DNA of 64,000 nt from Nostoc sp. FACHB-110 (GTDB lineage Bacteria; Cyanobacteriota; Cyanobacteriia; Cyanobacteriales; Nostocaceae), in assembly GCF_014697425.1 (NCBI RefSeq), contig NZ_JACJRU010000003.1:124001-188000 (forward strand). Reading direction: 5' to 3'. Each line of letters begins with the position of its first letter. The stretch's first letter is position 1. The translations under genes and the position numbers were made by a program. This document shows, piece after piece, positions 17,668 through 27,001 of the stretch. The notes beneath the pieces were generated by a model. It was not told the origin of the DNA. It ran no database searches and saw only the letters and a program-made list of their open reading frames with translations.

Positions 17668-18993
17668 TTATAAAAATACATTTTCCTTAATTTGTGAAAA
17701 AACATGATAATCATCAATAAATGATTGTGCCTTATATTTGCTGGAATTTTCGGGAACTTTAATCAAGTTATATTCAATATTTTCGGCGTAGATAGCAAAA
17801 GTAATATTAAAAACTTCTAGAAAATTAATTACCCATTTACAATCATCTTCTGATAATTTTTCATAATAGCGAATTAAATGAGCAATTCTCATTTCTAAGT
17901 GGCTGCGAGAATTTTTGCAAATTAAAATAATCTTGAGTAGGATGATCACTAAAGTTAGTGGATGTCCCTGAGCAAGTAACAGTAAAAACAATGCTGAAGG
18001 CTCTCGTCCATTTTCTGTAGTGAAGCAATCTATCATGCGGTTACAGCTTCTTAAAAAGAGATTTTTATCTAAAATTTCTTCATCATCTTCTACTTTCCAA
18101 GCAGATAAATTTTCTTTGATATGCTTGTTTAAAAGTATAACTAATTCCTGATTTTTTACAGAAAAGAATAAGTATTTACGAATACTTTTTTTAAAATCCT
18201 TAAAAGTCTGATTTTCAGTTTGCTTAATAAATATATTTGCTAAATTCTCATAACTAAATACGCCCTTTTTGATGATAATCATTTTGATTAAGCGCAAGAC
18301 ATGATCGCCTAAAATGCTGGGATTTTTGTAGCGTGTATTGCTTGAAGCGGAAGACTGAGAACGAGCAATATACATTGCCAAGTCAAATTTAAACTTATCT
18401 TTTATTTGTTTAGAAAGTTTACTTGCAGCTTCTTGTTGTTCTTTAGGGTTATTGGCATCTAAAGATTGAGCGACTAATAGATAAGCAGTATAACGACTTG
18501 TCCAATGAACTTTGCTTTTACCTTCGTGTCTATTAGCAAATAATTTTAACTCTTCATAGTCATCGCTGTTAACAAAATTGTCTAGCCAGCTTTTATAGAT
18601 ATGCAAGCTTTGATAATTGCTCTTTTTGCAGCTAATATCATTATAGTTAGCTAATAAATTAATTAATTGTTGAATATATTCATATTTTCTTTTAGATGCC
18701 CAGTTGTTAACGATGATATAAAAACAACGTTTGATAGTATTGCGAAATTCCTGTTCATTATTTGCCAGTAATATTCTTCGCATGACTGGCACTGTATTTA
18801 AACTACCGGATTCTAAAAAATCGAGAAATAACCGCTTAAATTCTCTTAATACTTCTTCTGCTGGACTTTGATTAACAAGTTCCATCAAAAAGTTGTAGAT
18901 TTTTTCTTGTCCAGCTTGGATATTTAACAGTGGAAGAGTAGACTTAACAATATCTTGTTCTTCAAAATCCGTATATAAACTATGGGTGGTCAT
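17668..18993 (-). CDS. Unrecognised 441-aa helical protein
   Basis: I do not recognise this protein. The frame is open from a TTG at 19011, and the ATG at 18993 (MTTHSLYTDF) is the better start. The sequence looks like a folded, mostly alpha-helical cytosolic protein with helical-repeat character (EEVLREFKRLFLDFLE, VMRRILLANNEQEFRNTI). One hydrophobic stretch near residue 350 (FLLLLAQGHPLTLVIILLK) could be a buried or membrane helix. It is rich in Lys and Asn and uses AT-rich codons. The neighbours give no clue. It shares its 3' side with the DUF305 terminator. Confidence 0.6.
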   Translation of the reverse strand: MTTHSLYTDFEEQDIVKSTLPLLNIQAGQEKIYNFLMELVNQSPAEEVLREFKRLFLDFLESGSLNTVPVMRRILLANNEQEFRNTIKRCFYIIVNNWASKRKYEYIQQLINLLANYNDISCKKSNYQSLHIYKSWLDNFVNSDDYEELKLFANRHEGKSKVHWTSRYTAYLLVAQSLDANNPKEQQEAASKLSKQIKDKFKFDLAMYIARSQSSASSNTRYKNPSILGDHVLRLIKMIIIKKGVFSYENLANIFIKQTENQTFKDFKKSIRKYLFFSVKNQELVILLNKHIKENLSAWKVEDDEEILDKNLFLRSCNRMIDCFTTENGREPSALFLLLLAQGHPLTLVIILLKIILICKNSRSHLEMRIAHLIRYYEKLSEDDCKWVINFLEVFNITFAIYAENIEYNLIKVPENSSKYKAQSFIDDYHVFSQIKENVFL

Positions 18994-19489
18994 AGAAAGT
19001 ATCAAGACCAATGCAGTGTATAAATTTATGTACTCTCAGCTTACCTTTGACTACCAACAGTATCAATCAATTTTTCAAAGATTTAGTAATTTTTTGACTG
19101 AGATTTGATAAATTTACCTAAATTTTGTTCAAGCTTCAGTTGAGACTACAAAAACTTTCAGGAGAATCACGGATATTGGCTGTACTTGATGTATAACTGT
19201 AAAAATGTTATCTCAGTCCTTGCTAGTCCCTTGATGTTTCGGCTTGCTAGAGCGATCGCCTAGTTAATGATATAACTTCTCAAAAACTGACAAATTAACT
19301 CAGATGATTTTGCAAAAAATTAGCTATTCCTGCACCAATGCCTCTAGCAGTAGTTAGGAAGTTGTTTTTTTCTCGCTATGGATAGTATTCGAGCCGCAGC
19401 ATTCTCAAAATTTCTGAAATTTATTGCTTGATATTTGTAATGGAGCATTATAAGATGACAGAGTTTAGTGATAATAGGTGGCAATAACT
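18994..19489. other. Intergenic region between divergent genes
   Basis: These 496 bases separate the unrecognised 441-aa gene from the TonB-like gene. They contain one HIP1-like site (AGCGATCGCC near 19252) and no ORF of note. I see no tRNA, terminator or repeat. AGGTGG at 19476-19481 is the ribosome-binding site of the TonB-like gene. Confidence 0.4.
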
Positions 19490-20983
19490 ATGAGCTTTTC
19501 CAGCATTGCTGTTGAGCAGCGTTCTAAAGAAGCTCAAGCTCTGAGGTTATTTTTGGGTTGCAGTTTGGCGGGTTCCCTTGCACTGCACATAGCTGTATTG
19601 GCTACGGGTTTAGGTAACTTTTTAGCTAGAGTGCCTGTGGAAGAAGATCCAATAGAGGTAACAATTGTAGATGCGCCAGAACCAGAAAAAATTCCTATAC
19701 AACCTATACAAGAACAAGAGCGATCGCCGAGTCAACCTCTGAACAATACTGTTGTTCCTATAAAAAACGATGTTGCCTTTGTACCCCAACCGCAACCAAA
19801 ATTAAAGTCACCTATTATTCCTCAAAAACAGTTTGCGGCAGCTGCTGAAAAACCTGTCACTACTTCACAACCAGCAGCCAGACGTAATCCAGTTACTACT
19901 AGTCCCTCAACAACGCAGACATCAACTAACAGTGCTAGTAGTTCACCCTCTCAAGCTACCTCTAAAGTAACTACCCCTGGTGGTGGTGGCAGTTCAGGTT
20001 TTAGTGGCAGCACGGGAATTTTAACAGGCAGTGGTACTGGTATCGGTGTCGGTAGTGGCACTGGTAGTGGCACTGGTATTGGTAATGGCAACGGTAGCGG
20101 TATTGGCAGTGGTACTGGTACAGGTAGTGGTAGTGGCACTGGCGCTGGTATTGGCAACGGTAGTGGCACTGGCACTGGCAATGGTAACGGTAGTGGCACT
20201 GGCAATGGTAACGGCACTGGTACTGGCAATAGCAATCCAGTAGCTGTAGCCCCACAACCACGAAAAATCGAAGCACCGACCAATCGAGGTAATAGCAATG
20301 GTCGTGCAGCTTGTAGTCAATGCGATAGTAAGTATCCCGAACAAGCAAGACGACGAGGTATTGAAGGTAAAGTGGAAGTAGCGGTGGATACTGATGCTAA
20401 TGGTAATGTTACTAACGTCAGGCTAACCCGTTCTAGTGGCAACCGAGATTTAGATGAAGCACATCTTAGACAAGCTCGGGAATGGAAACTCAAGCCGAAT
20501 GAAGGCGGCAGACAAGGCGTAGCAATTTCTACCGATTATGCTATTCGCGGTTCACGGCGATACAGAGAAGCCCAAGAACGCAAACGCCAAAGACAAGCCC
20601 GAGAAGCAGAACAGCAACAACAAACAGCTACGGCTAATCAAAATTCCACTAATGAGTCTCCTAGACGCAGACGAAGTTTAACTTCCGGAACTATTGTAGA
20701 TGTTACCCCAGAAGTTAGAAATAGAAGAGTGCCAGCTGCATCAGAAAATTCTGCACCTCGTCAGCGCTTGCGTCAGCCTGTTAACAGCAATGTATCACCT
20801 AGTCGTCCCACCACATCCAGTGGTGAAAACAATGCTCCCACAGTGCAGCGTCGTCGCCGTCGTCCAGATTCAGCAACAACGTCTGATAGTGCTAATAGGT
20901 TACGAAATGCGCTACGCCGTTCTCGCCCACAAACTGAGTCTGCACCGGCGGCTCCTGTTTCAGAGCCAAACAAAAGTGAGTAA
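19490..20983 (+). CDS. TonB-family protein with Gly/Ser/Thr/Asn tract
   Basis: The 497-aa product has a single N-terminal membrane helix ([20 protein letters not shown], about 22-41) and a Pro/Glu region (about 50-75). A long low-complexity tract of GSGTG/GNGNG units follows (about 165-247), then a TonB C-terminal domain (about 270-357; [38 protein letters not shown]). An unusual Arg-rich tail of about 135 residues ([15 protein letters not shown]) ends the protein. TonB passes proton-motive energy to outer-membrane receptors. The frame opens at a GTG (19478), but AGGTGG sits 8 bases before the ATG at 19490. It converges on the type IV secretion-like operon. Confidence 0.85.
   Translation: MSFSSIAVEQRSKEAQALRLFLGCSLAGSLALHIAVLATGLGNFLARVPVEEDPIEVTIVDAPEPEKIPIQPIQEQERSPSQPLNNTVVPIKNDVAFVPQPQPKLKSPIIPQKQFAAAAEKPVTTSQPAARRNPVTTSPSTTQTSTNSASSSPSQATSKVTTPGGGGSSGFSGSTGILTGSGTGIGVGSGTGSGTGIGNGNGSGIGSGTGTGSGSGTGAGIGNGSGTGTGNGNGSGTGNGNGTGTGNSNPVAVAPQPRKIEAPTNRGNSNGRAACSQCDSKYPEQARRRGIEGKVEVAVDTDANGNVTNVRLTRSSGNRDLDEAHLRQAREWKLKPNEGGRQGVAISTDYAIRGSRRYREAQERKRQRQAREAEQQQQTATANQNSTNESPRRRRSLTSGTIVDVTPEVRNRRVPAASENSAPRQRLRQPVNSNVSPSRPTTSSGENNAPTVQRRRRRPDSATTSDSANRLRNALRRSRPQTESAPAAPVSEPNKSE
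19985..20231 (+). repeat. Degenerate 6/12-base repeat coding for a Gly-rich tract
   Basis: Imperfect tandem units of the type GGTAGTGGCACT and GGTAATGGTAAC run inside the TonB-like gene. They encode the GSGTG/GNGNG spacer and also keep several other frames open, giving long false ORFs on both strands. Such tracts often vary in copy number between strains. Confidence 0.8.
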
Positions 20984-21060
20984 GTAGGTCGGCTTAAATA
21001 TAGACCGCAGGGGAGAGGTTAGTGTCATTTCTTGCTGCACAAGCACTCCCCTATCTGCCT

Positions 21061-21092
21061 TCTCCTAAAGGAGACGCTACGCGAACACGAAT
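21061..21092. repeat. Dispersed repeat, copy 1 (GACGCTRCGCKAAC core)
   Basis: TCTCC-TAAA-GGAGA forms a small hairpin, followed directly by GACGCTACGCGAACACG. The same core occurs at 31758-31771. This short element is common in Nostocales intergenic DNA. It lies between the convergent TonB-like and VirB9-like genes. Confidence 0.55.
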
Positions 21093-21197
21093 AAATTTCT
21101 CTTATCCGAACCGCATTGACTCAGCACGGGTTGAACGCCCCGCTACCGCTAACAGCACTTTGCTATACATCGGCATCAGCGCGGCGTGTTGGCTATT

Positions 21198-21773
21198 TTA
21201 TCTAGGATGTTTTAAGCAAGGAGACTGATTATCTGCGGTAGTTTCATCACCATAAATTGCTAGGGTATGATAGCCAGGGTCAGAGTCTGTATAAAGAACT
21301 TGAAAAGTATAGAGTTTGCTTTTTCCTTGTGCTTCAGTCACAACTGTTAACAGTGTTTTATTTGTGTTTGGTAGTCCGGGAATTTTGAGTTTAGGAATAC
21401 GTCTAAGTTGAATGACATTGGCGGCTGAATTTTTACAATCTCCAGAATTAAAATTACGATCTTGACCAAACTGCGTACATACTGGCCCATCAAAATCTAT
21501 GGTTACTTGTGATGGATCGTTTAACCAAACTTTTTTAATTGTTTCTCCGGCTGGTAAAAAACTTAAATTTGTCCCTTGCACATAAGAAACTGTAATAGTT
21601 GGGACTATGCCACTTAAACCCTGTGCTTGACATGAAAGCATAGAACGTAAAACAGCATTCTGAGCTAATGCACGACCGGCCAACAATAAAATTCCTGCTG
21701 AGAAAAAGCAGGATGTTAGATGCAAGAAATGGGAAGAACTAAAAATTTTTGCTGGTAGTTTGACTGGTTTCAT
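21198..21773 (-). CDS. VirB9/TrbG-like exported protein
   Basis: This 191-aa protein (counted from the ATG at 21773; the open frame begins at a TTG at 21788) has a signal peptide ending near RALAQ. The mature part opens with GIVPTITVSYVQGTNLSFLP and AGETIKKVWLNDPSQVTIDF, and later has a beta-rich stretch (IQLRRIPKLKIPGLPNTNKT, LLTVVTEAQG, LYTFQVLY). That order resembles VirB9/TrbG/TraK proteins, whose domains line the outer-membrane core of type IV secretion systems. It is the last gene of the operon, 134 bases after the VirB10-like gene. Four Cys residues could form disulfides. The match is by pattern only. Confidence 0.6.
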   Translation of the reverse strand: MKPVKLPAKIFSSSHFLHLTSCFFSAGILLLAGRALAQNAVLRSMLSCQAQGLSGIVPTITVSYVQGTNLSFLPAGETIKKVWLNDPSQVTIDFDGPVCTQFGQDRNFNSGDCKNSAANVIQLRRIPKLKIPGLPNTNKTLLTVVTEAQGKSKLYTFQVLYTDSDPGYHTLAIYGDETTADNQSPCLKHPR

Positions 21774-21907
21774 GGCTGTAAACGCCAAAATTAATAGGGA
21801 CAGAATGCAGTATTTCCAAGAATTGAGCAGTCAGAATTCAAAAGCGAGAATAGATGCCAAATTTGGCGGAATTTGATTTCTGACTACCAATGTTTAAATT
21901 TTTATTT

Positions 21908-23491
21908 TTAAAGCTGCAATAATTGGTTGACATATACTTCGACTTCTTTACCAGCAGGGATAAACCATACGTTAGTTTGTTGCGTTAATTGCGCGATCGC
22001 CTGTTGGTTACGTTGGGAAATTTGCGGAATTACAGAGTTAAAGCCACCTTCTAAAACACCTGCGGCAATGTTCCGTTTGGTATTACTACTACTAATAGTT
22101 GTACCGCCATTTAAAGAAGTAACAACTGAATCTGTTCTGTTATATAACTCTGCGGCTTTGCCAATCCCACCCAAGACAAATAGTCCTAAATCCATACTAG
22201 CAATTGAACCGCTGCTATTGGGAAATTTATTGGCAATTAATGGTCTGCCTTTGACACCGCGAATAATAATCGCATTATTAGGCAAGCTTCTTTCGGAAAC
22301 AGTACCGTTATCGTGGCTGACGATTTTCACCACATTTAACTGCAACAAACCTTGTTCGGAAAGTGATTTAATTTCTGCTAATAATTCTGTTTTCGCAGGA
22401 ATGACAATTTGATTATCTACAGATTTTAAAGGTTGCTTTAATTGAATGACAAAGGTGTTTTTATCTTCGTCATCTTTATCATTATTTCTTGATCTAGTAG
22501 TTTCACCGAAGATTGCCGTCGCTACCACGGCTTTGACGCTAGTTCCAACAGACACAGACCTTGGCCCTTGTACTTGAGCAGTGGTAATGCTAGGAGTTGG
22601 CTGGGGTTGTGATTGAGTTTGATTTTGGGATTCTGACATCCCCGGTGCTGGCATCGTGCCGTTGTTATTTTCAGGCAAAGCTTGGCTAACGTTAACACCA
22701 GATGTGCCAGTGGTAGATACCATACCGTAACTGCCTAATTTAGCTAACTTTGACCACTCTTGCAGGGGATCGGGGGGAGTTGGTGCGGCAGTAACGGTGA
22801 CAACTGGTTGTGGTGTTGCAGGAGGAACTTGCGGAGGATTTAGCATAACGGTGGTGGGAAAAGGAAGGGGTCTTACGGGTGCAGGATTAGCTGTAACTGG
22901 CCGAGGAAGATAAACTGTTTGTATTGGTGCTGGAACTGCTCTTCTGGCAAAATTGTCGCGGTTAGTGTTGGCTGTAGCATTTAACTGCGCTATTGGTCTG
23001 GTTCCATTTCTCAGACTTTGTTGAGCGGCTGTGACATCCTGTGCTTGTTCAGCAATAGCTAATTTTGTTTTTAAGGTTTCGATTTGTTGTTCTAAATCTT
23101 GTTGGCGAGGTGCAGCAGTTGTAGTTGGAGGGGCAATAGTCGCAATATTGGTTTTTGCTTTTTGACCACTTCCACTCATCAGTTGTGATAAAAATCCGCC
23201 AGCTAACATTACGACCACAAGGGTTGCAGAAGCGACTAAAGTTAATTTGGCAAAAGGATTACTCGAAAGGGGTTGATTGGCTTTGAGTTCTTGTGGTTCC
23301 GAAGTCAGAGCTTCGGGAATGTCTAGTTCTTCAGTCGCTTCGACATTGACAGTATGGGATTCATCTTCAAAGCCAACTAATCTTGCTATTTTTGATTCCC
23401 AGTCGGAAGATTCTACTTGTTTTGGCGTATCTGTGCTGCGGTTGACCAGACTCTGCGGTGGAACTTCTGATGAGATGGAATATGAAGTCAT
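21908..23491 (-). CDS. VirB10/TrbI-like inner-to-outer membrane scaffold
   Basis: The 527-aa protein has the VirB10 plan. A cytosolic N-terminus (1-80) is followed by one membrane helix (KLTLVASATLVVVMLAGGFL, 82-101), a short coiled coil (LEQQIETLKTKLAIAEQAQ) and a long Pro-rich periplasmic stretch (about 175-300). A beta-rich C-terminal domain (about 300-527) contains SVGTSVKAVVATAIFGE, NQIVIPAKTELLAEI and the closing WFIPAGKEVEVYVNQ. In type IV secretion this protein links the energy components to the outer-membrane pore. It lies 22 bases after the second VirB8-like gene. The assignment rests on architecture and the C-terminal motifs. Confidence 0.75.
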   Translation of the reverse strand: MTSYSISSEVPPQSLVNRSTDTPKQVESSDWESKIARLVGFEDESHTVNVEATEELDIPEALTSEPQELKANQPLSSNPFAKLTLVASATLVVVMLAGGFLSQLMSGSGQKAKTNIATIAPPTTTAAPRQQDLEQQIETLKTKLAIAEQAQDVTAAQQSLRNGTRPIAQLNATANTNRDNFARRAVPAPIQTVYLPRPVTANPAPVRPLPFPTTVMLNPPQVPPATPQPVVTVTAAPTPPDPLQEWSKLAKLGSYGMVSTTGTSGVNVSQALPENNNGTMPAPGMSESQNQTQSQPQPTPSITTAQVQGPRSVSVGTSVKAVVATAIFGETTRSRNNDKDDEDKNTFVIQLKQPLKSVDNQIVIPAKTELLAEIKSLSEQGLLQLNVVKIVSHDNGTVSERSLPNNAIIIRGVKGRPLIANKFPNSSGSIASMDLGLFVLGGIGKAAELYNRTDSVVTSLNGGTTISSSNTKRNIAAGVLEGGFNSVIPQISQRNQQAIAQLTQQTNVWFIPAGKEVEVYVNQLLQL

Positions 23492-23513
23492 AGTATATAG
23501 GTTGGTAATTATT

Positions 23514-24194
23514 TCAAGAACAATTTTTGTCTTTTATGTCACATATATTGTAAATTTCTAGTCTAGCTTCGCCAAGACGATATCCTGCTAAGTGCCAAGG
23601 TAGTGGCTTTTCTGGTAAGGATATGGCTGACTCATCTACGGCTTTAATAAAAATTTGTTTATTAAAAGAATTTGATTCTCCTAATTTGTCATAGTTGGTA
23701 AAACTTAATTGATGAGCGAATAATTCTACTTTCCATGTACCTTCCGCAATTTTAGTGGGCTGGGAAATACTATCAATTACTAAAACATACTCAGAGCCTC
23801 GATTAATAGTTTCAAATTGCGAGCCTGCTTTTAAATTTGTCAGTTCTAATAGTAGTTTTTGCTGGATATTATTAGACAACATCTGAGAACTAATATCCCA
23901 GACTACTTTGGGTGGTTGTTTTTCTGACCAAGTGAGCATTAAGCTCATGGTTTCACCGACAAAACGGCGAATTGTCTCAGGATGACGCTCAAAGCTGGGT
24001 TTGGGGTCTACAGTAATGGCTTGACCGTCAATCAGTTGCACTAAACTTTGCGGTGTTAATTGTTTTTTGAGGGCTGCCAACATCGACCCATGAAACATTA
24101 ACAATAGTAAGGCAAGCACATTTATCCCAAATGTGGCGACGGCAAATAAAGGTAAGATGTTGCTTTTTTTATTTTCAGTTTTCAGTATTTGCAT
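23514..24194 (-). CDS. VirB8-like membrane protein, paralogue b
   Basis: The product is 226 aa with one N-terminal membrane helix (PLFAVATFGINVLALLLLMF, about 15-34) and a periplasmic domain. Its motifs LVQLIDGQAI, HPETIRRFVGETMSLMLTW, EGTWKVELFA and FNKQIFIKAVDE recur in the neighbouring gene. The plan (short cytosolic tail, single helix, NTF2-size domain) and its place in the operon match VirB8/TraE, which organise the inner-membrane complex. The two paralogues are only moderately alike. The gap to the next paralogue is 33 bases. The family call is an inference. Confidence 0.55.
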   Translation of the reverse strand: MQILKTENKKSNILPLFAVATFGINVLALLLLMFHGSMLAALKKQLTPQSLVQLIDGQAITVDPKPSFERHPETIRRFVGETMSLMLTWSEKQPPKVVWDISSQMLSNNIQQKLLLELTNLKAGSQFETINRGSEYVLVIDSISQPTKIAEGTWKVELFAHQLSFTNYDKLGESNSFNKQIFIKAVDESAISLPEKPLPWHLAGYRLGEARLEIYNICDIKDKNCS

Positions 24195-24227
24195 GATTAA
24201 AAGGCAGAAAGAATAATTTTGAGCAAC

Positions 24228-25055
24228 TTATCTCAGAAAATTGCCGCTTGGTTTTCTATTGAGACATTGAATTGTTTGATTTGTTTGATTACCATATTCA
24301 TCTAATAAGCATAAATTCCGAATTTCATAAATTTCTAGTTTGTCGGCGCGAGTGTTATAAATTGCTTTTTGCAGGTCGGTGCTGTTTTCTGATAAGGGAT
24401 AAGGAAAATAATCAACAGCACGGACTAATAAATCTTTATTAAATGGTGTAACTCTTCGACGATTGTCTGAACGTTTTGTTTGAATTAAATCAGCTACCAT
24501 TCCAATACGCCATTTTCCGGGGCCGATTTTTTCTGGAGGATAAAGGCGTTTGATAATTAATTGCCCTGTAATGCTTTGACTGGAGTTGTTGGTAAAAACT
24601 TCTGGGGGGGTGAGTTCTGCGATCGCACTTAACAAACCTTTACGAAAATCTTCCGCAACGGCAAAACTCGCTATCCATGTGCTGGTAGTAACACTGCGAT
24701 TGCCACCTTGTACAGTTCTGACTGGAATTCCTGAATCTGATTTGGGTTTGGCGACTTCTTCAATTGATTGGGGTGGCAGATTTCCTGACCAATTAAACAT
24801 CGCTACCATCGTTTTGGAGACAAAGCGACGAATAGTTTCGGGGTCTCTGGCTAAATCATCAATTTCCCCAACGGATTGACCATCGATTAATTGTACAAAG
24901 TTAGGGGGTTTTCTCAGACTTAACTGGCGAATATTTAAGCCTTGAATGATAAATAAAAGTAATACTAAAATTTGTAAACTAAAAGTGGCGATCGCAAATA
25001 TTGTCAATACGCTACTTGTTGGCTTTTGTTGTCTTTTCTTGAGCAGATTTACCAT
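24228..25055 (-). CDS. VirB8-like membrane protein, paralogue a
   Basis: This 275-aa protein has a basic N-terminus (MVNLLKKRQQKP) and one membrane helix (IFAIATFSLQILVLLLFIIQ, about 19-38). Its periplasmic domain shares FVQLIDGQSV, DPETIRRFVSKTMVAMFNW, PGKWRIGMVADL and FNKDLLVRAVD with the next gene. It is about 50 residues longer, with an insert around 105-125 and a Cys-containing tail (NLCLLDEYG, IQCLNRK). GGGGGTGAT stands 4 bases before the ATG, a strong ribosome-binding site. The likely role is inner-membrane scaffold of the type IV secretion-like complex, possibly as a heteromer with its paralogue. Confidence 0.55.
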   Translation of the reverse strand: MVNLLKKRQQKPTSSVLTIFAIATFSLQILVLLLFIIQGLNIRQLSLRKPPNFVQLIDGQSVGEIDDLARDPETIRRFVSKTMVAMFNWSGNLPPQSIEEVAKPKSDSGIPVRTVQGGNRSVTTSTWIASFAVAEDFRKGLLSAIAELTPPEVFTNNSSQSITGQLIIKRLYPPEKIGPGKWRIGMVADLIQTKRSDNRRRVTPFNKDLLVRAVDYFPYPLSENSTDLQKAIYNTRADKLEIYEIRNLCLLDEYGNQTNQTIQCLNRKPSGNFLR

Positions 25056-25092
25056 TGAATCACCCCCTATCCAATTTGCAATAAGACTCAGT

Positions 25093-26154
25093 TTAAATTC
25101 TATCTCTGACTAAAGTTTCTGTATTACTAATTGCACTGAAAACGGCAAAAGCTCCTGCGGCTGCCAATAACAAAGATAACAAAGGTGCTAAGATTCCTAA
25201 AAAAATGATGAACCACATTAAATCAGGATTAGTGTTGATATCTTGTACTGGTCTATTGACCACATTCAAAATTACTGTTGCGGTCAATGACGCAATAATA
25301 TTAAACGAAATCTTCGCAATTCCCGCCGCTAAAAATCCTGTCAACCAGGCAAAAATTGGCTTACCAGCCACAGGTAGCAAGGAAGCACCCACCGCTAAAG
25401 GCCCCAAAGCTGCTATCAGCAACATTGTAGCTTCGAGCAGATTTTGAAAAGCATATTGTAACGAAATTAAAAAGTTTTTAATCGCTGTTTGTCCGGTATT
25501 TCCCAATAGCGAATTAAAGGCATTATCAGTAATAATGCCTGTGCCAAAACGAATTTGATTAACTTGAGTTTCTAATCTATCTATCCAAGTTTTATTCCCA
25601 TATAAATTTCTATATTGCTGCCAGAGATCATCAATTTGATCATTGGCTTTTTTCAAGCATTCATTTTGTTGTTCGCCAGTCAATGCTTGACAAGGACGCA
25701 ATAAAGAACCAGCTACTTCTTCTGCCACACTTATATTAATAGCTTGCTGATAATTTTGTTCTGCATCTGCTGTGGCGACTACTTGTTGATTCACACCATT
25801 AATAAAATTTCTCACCCCTAAAGTTAATGATGAAAGAACACTACCATCACCGGGATTGCTTAATAACAAGACAACAACAAAAGGCCAAATTAATCCTGAT
25901 ATTGGGCGAGAATATTCACTATAAATTACATCTTTGAGCCATTGCACCATAAAAAATAACAGCGTGCCAACAGCAAAAAATACTCCTAAATTGGTAAGTG
26001 CGCCATATAAGTTATTACTAGTATTATTTTGTAATAAATCTATCCATTGGTTGTCCCAAGCTTCAGCAATACTTCTAGCTGTGACAGCACCATCTGTAAT
26101 AGTCTCAGTAATGCCAGGAACGCCAGGATATGCTTGTAAAAAATAAAGCTGCAT
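25093..26154 (-). CDS. VirB6/TrbL-like polytopic membrane protein
   Basis: This 353-aa protein has hydrophobic segments near residues 50-70 and 83-99, then a polar periplasmic-type loop (about 105-225) with a Cys pair (RPCQALTGEQQNECLKK). A C-terminal block of three or four helices follows (about 230-340: ATMLLIAALGPLAVGASLLP, WLTGFLAAGIAKISFNIIAS, WFIIFLGILAPLLSLLLAAA). This is the layout of VirB6/TrbL channel proteins. AAGGAAA precedes the ATG. Position between VirB5-like and VirB8-like genes agrees with the call. The sequence motifs of the family are weak, so the evidence is topology plus context. Confidence 0.65.
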   Translation of the reverse strand: MQLYFLQAYPGVPGITETITDGAVTARSIAEAWDNQWIDLLQNNTSNNLYGALTNLGVFFAVGTLLFFMVQWLKDVIYSEYSRPISGLIWPFVVVLLLSNPGDGSVLSSLTLGVRNFINGVNQQVVATADAEQNYQQAINISVAEEVAGSLLRPCQALTGEQQNECLKKANDQIDDLWQQYRNLYGNKTWIDRLETQVNQIRFGTGIITDNAFNSLLGNTGQTAIKNFLISLQYAFQNLLEATMLLIAALGPLAVGASLLPVAGKPIFAWLTGFLAAGIAKISFNIIASLTATVILNVVNRPVQDINTNPDLMWFIIFLGILAPLLSLLLAAAGAFAVFSAISNTETLVRDRI

Positions 26155-26175
26155 TTTCCTTCACATTTTGCTAAA

Positions 26176-26967
26176 TTAATTTCCCTCTTTTCTACCAAAT
26201 AAATCAATTTGGGAAGTGGTGCGTAAAAGTCTAGCAGCTTCAGCTGATGAATCAACCCGACGCGCGCGGTTGGCTTCTTCAACTTGTTGAGAAATATTGG
26301 CTAAGTTTAAGTTGGAATATTGCAAAGCTTGGTTGTTTTGGAGTGTTTGAGAAAGATTTTCTGCGTTAATTTTTGCTTGTTCAGCCAGGATTTTAATTGA
26401 TTGTAGTTGGATATTTGCTTGGCATACGCTTGGATTTACAGTGTTTGTACCTCCTGAAGCAGTGGATGTCAAAGCCTGACACGCCTGATCTATGATTGAA
26501 TCGGCAAAACTACTTTTATCAGCATCTTGAACGTATTTATCAATATTTTCAATGCTGGTTTCTGTAGCTTGTAATTTACTTTTTATTCTGATTTGTCCAT
26601 TTGTGCCAAACACACCAGATACGGCACTCCGAGTTGCTAGGCGATTAATTTCATTACTGATGATTGCACCATTAACGGCGGCGTTATTTTCAAATTTATT
26701 CGATAGGGAATTAATAATAATATCATTACGTACTTGTTTACCTGCGGCCAGTGGGTCAGGAATATTTAATTCTCCACTGTTACTGCTCAGTGCGCCTTGA
26801 GTTCTAATATCTAATGGTCTAAAAGTATCGTTAACATTATCTCTGAGATAATTTTGTAAATCTACAGAATAGAATTGAAAATCATCCCAAACTTGCCCTA
26901 GTTGTGCCATTGCAGGTAAGACTAATAAGCTGGAAAAGGCGATTGTCAGTAATGTAGTTTTTCGCAT
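26176..26967 (-). CDS. VirB5/TrbJ-like exported coiled-coil protein
   Basis: This 263-aa protein has a cleavable signal peptide (MRKTTLLTIAFSSLLVLPAMA) and a mostly helical mature part. Its Gln/Asn-rich heptad helices (QSIKILAEQAKINAENLSQT, QQVEEANRARRVDSSAEAAR) recall VirB5/TrbJ minor-pilus or periplasmic proteins. Two Cys residues (IIDQACQAL and NPSVCQANI) may pair. It lies 34 bases after the VirB4-like gene and 21 before the VirB6-like gene, where VirB5 normally sits. No family signature is strong enough to be certain. Confidence 0.5.
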   Translation of the reverse strand: MRKTTLLTIAFSSLLVLPAMAQLGQVWDDFQFYSVDLQNYLRDNVNDTFRPLDIRTQGALSSNSGELNIPDPLAAGKQVRNDIIINSLSNKFENNAAVNGAIISNEINRLATRSAVSGVFGTNGQIRIKSKLQATETSIENIDKYVQDADKSSFADSIIDQACQALTSTASGGTNTVNPSVCQANIQLQSIKILAEQAKINAENLSQTLQNNQALQYSNLNLANISQQVEEANRARRVDSSAEAARLLRTTSQIDLFGRKEGN

Positions 26968-27001
26968 AAGTTGTTACCGGAGATTGTGTGAAGAAATTAT
27001 C

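Noticed and set aside
19985..20231. Possible CRISPR array
   Set aside because: The units are 6-12 bases, degenerate, in frame within a gene, and without unique spacers.
19951..20348. Several long ORFs on both strands (Pro/Leu-, Cys/Tyr- or Thr/Ala-rich)
   Set aside because: They are mirror frames of the GSGTG-coding repeat in the TonB-like gene; their low-complexity composition follows from the repeat itself.
21022..21228. 68-aa plus-strand ORF
   Set aside because: It runs through a dispersed repeat and overlaps the VirB9-like stop; it has no ribosome-binding site or motif.
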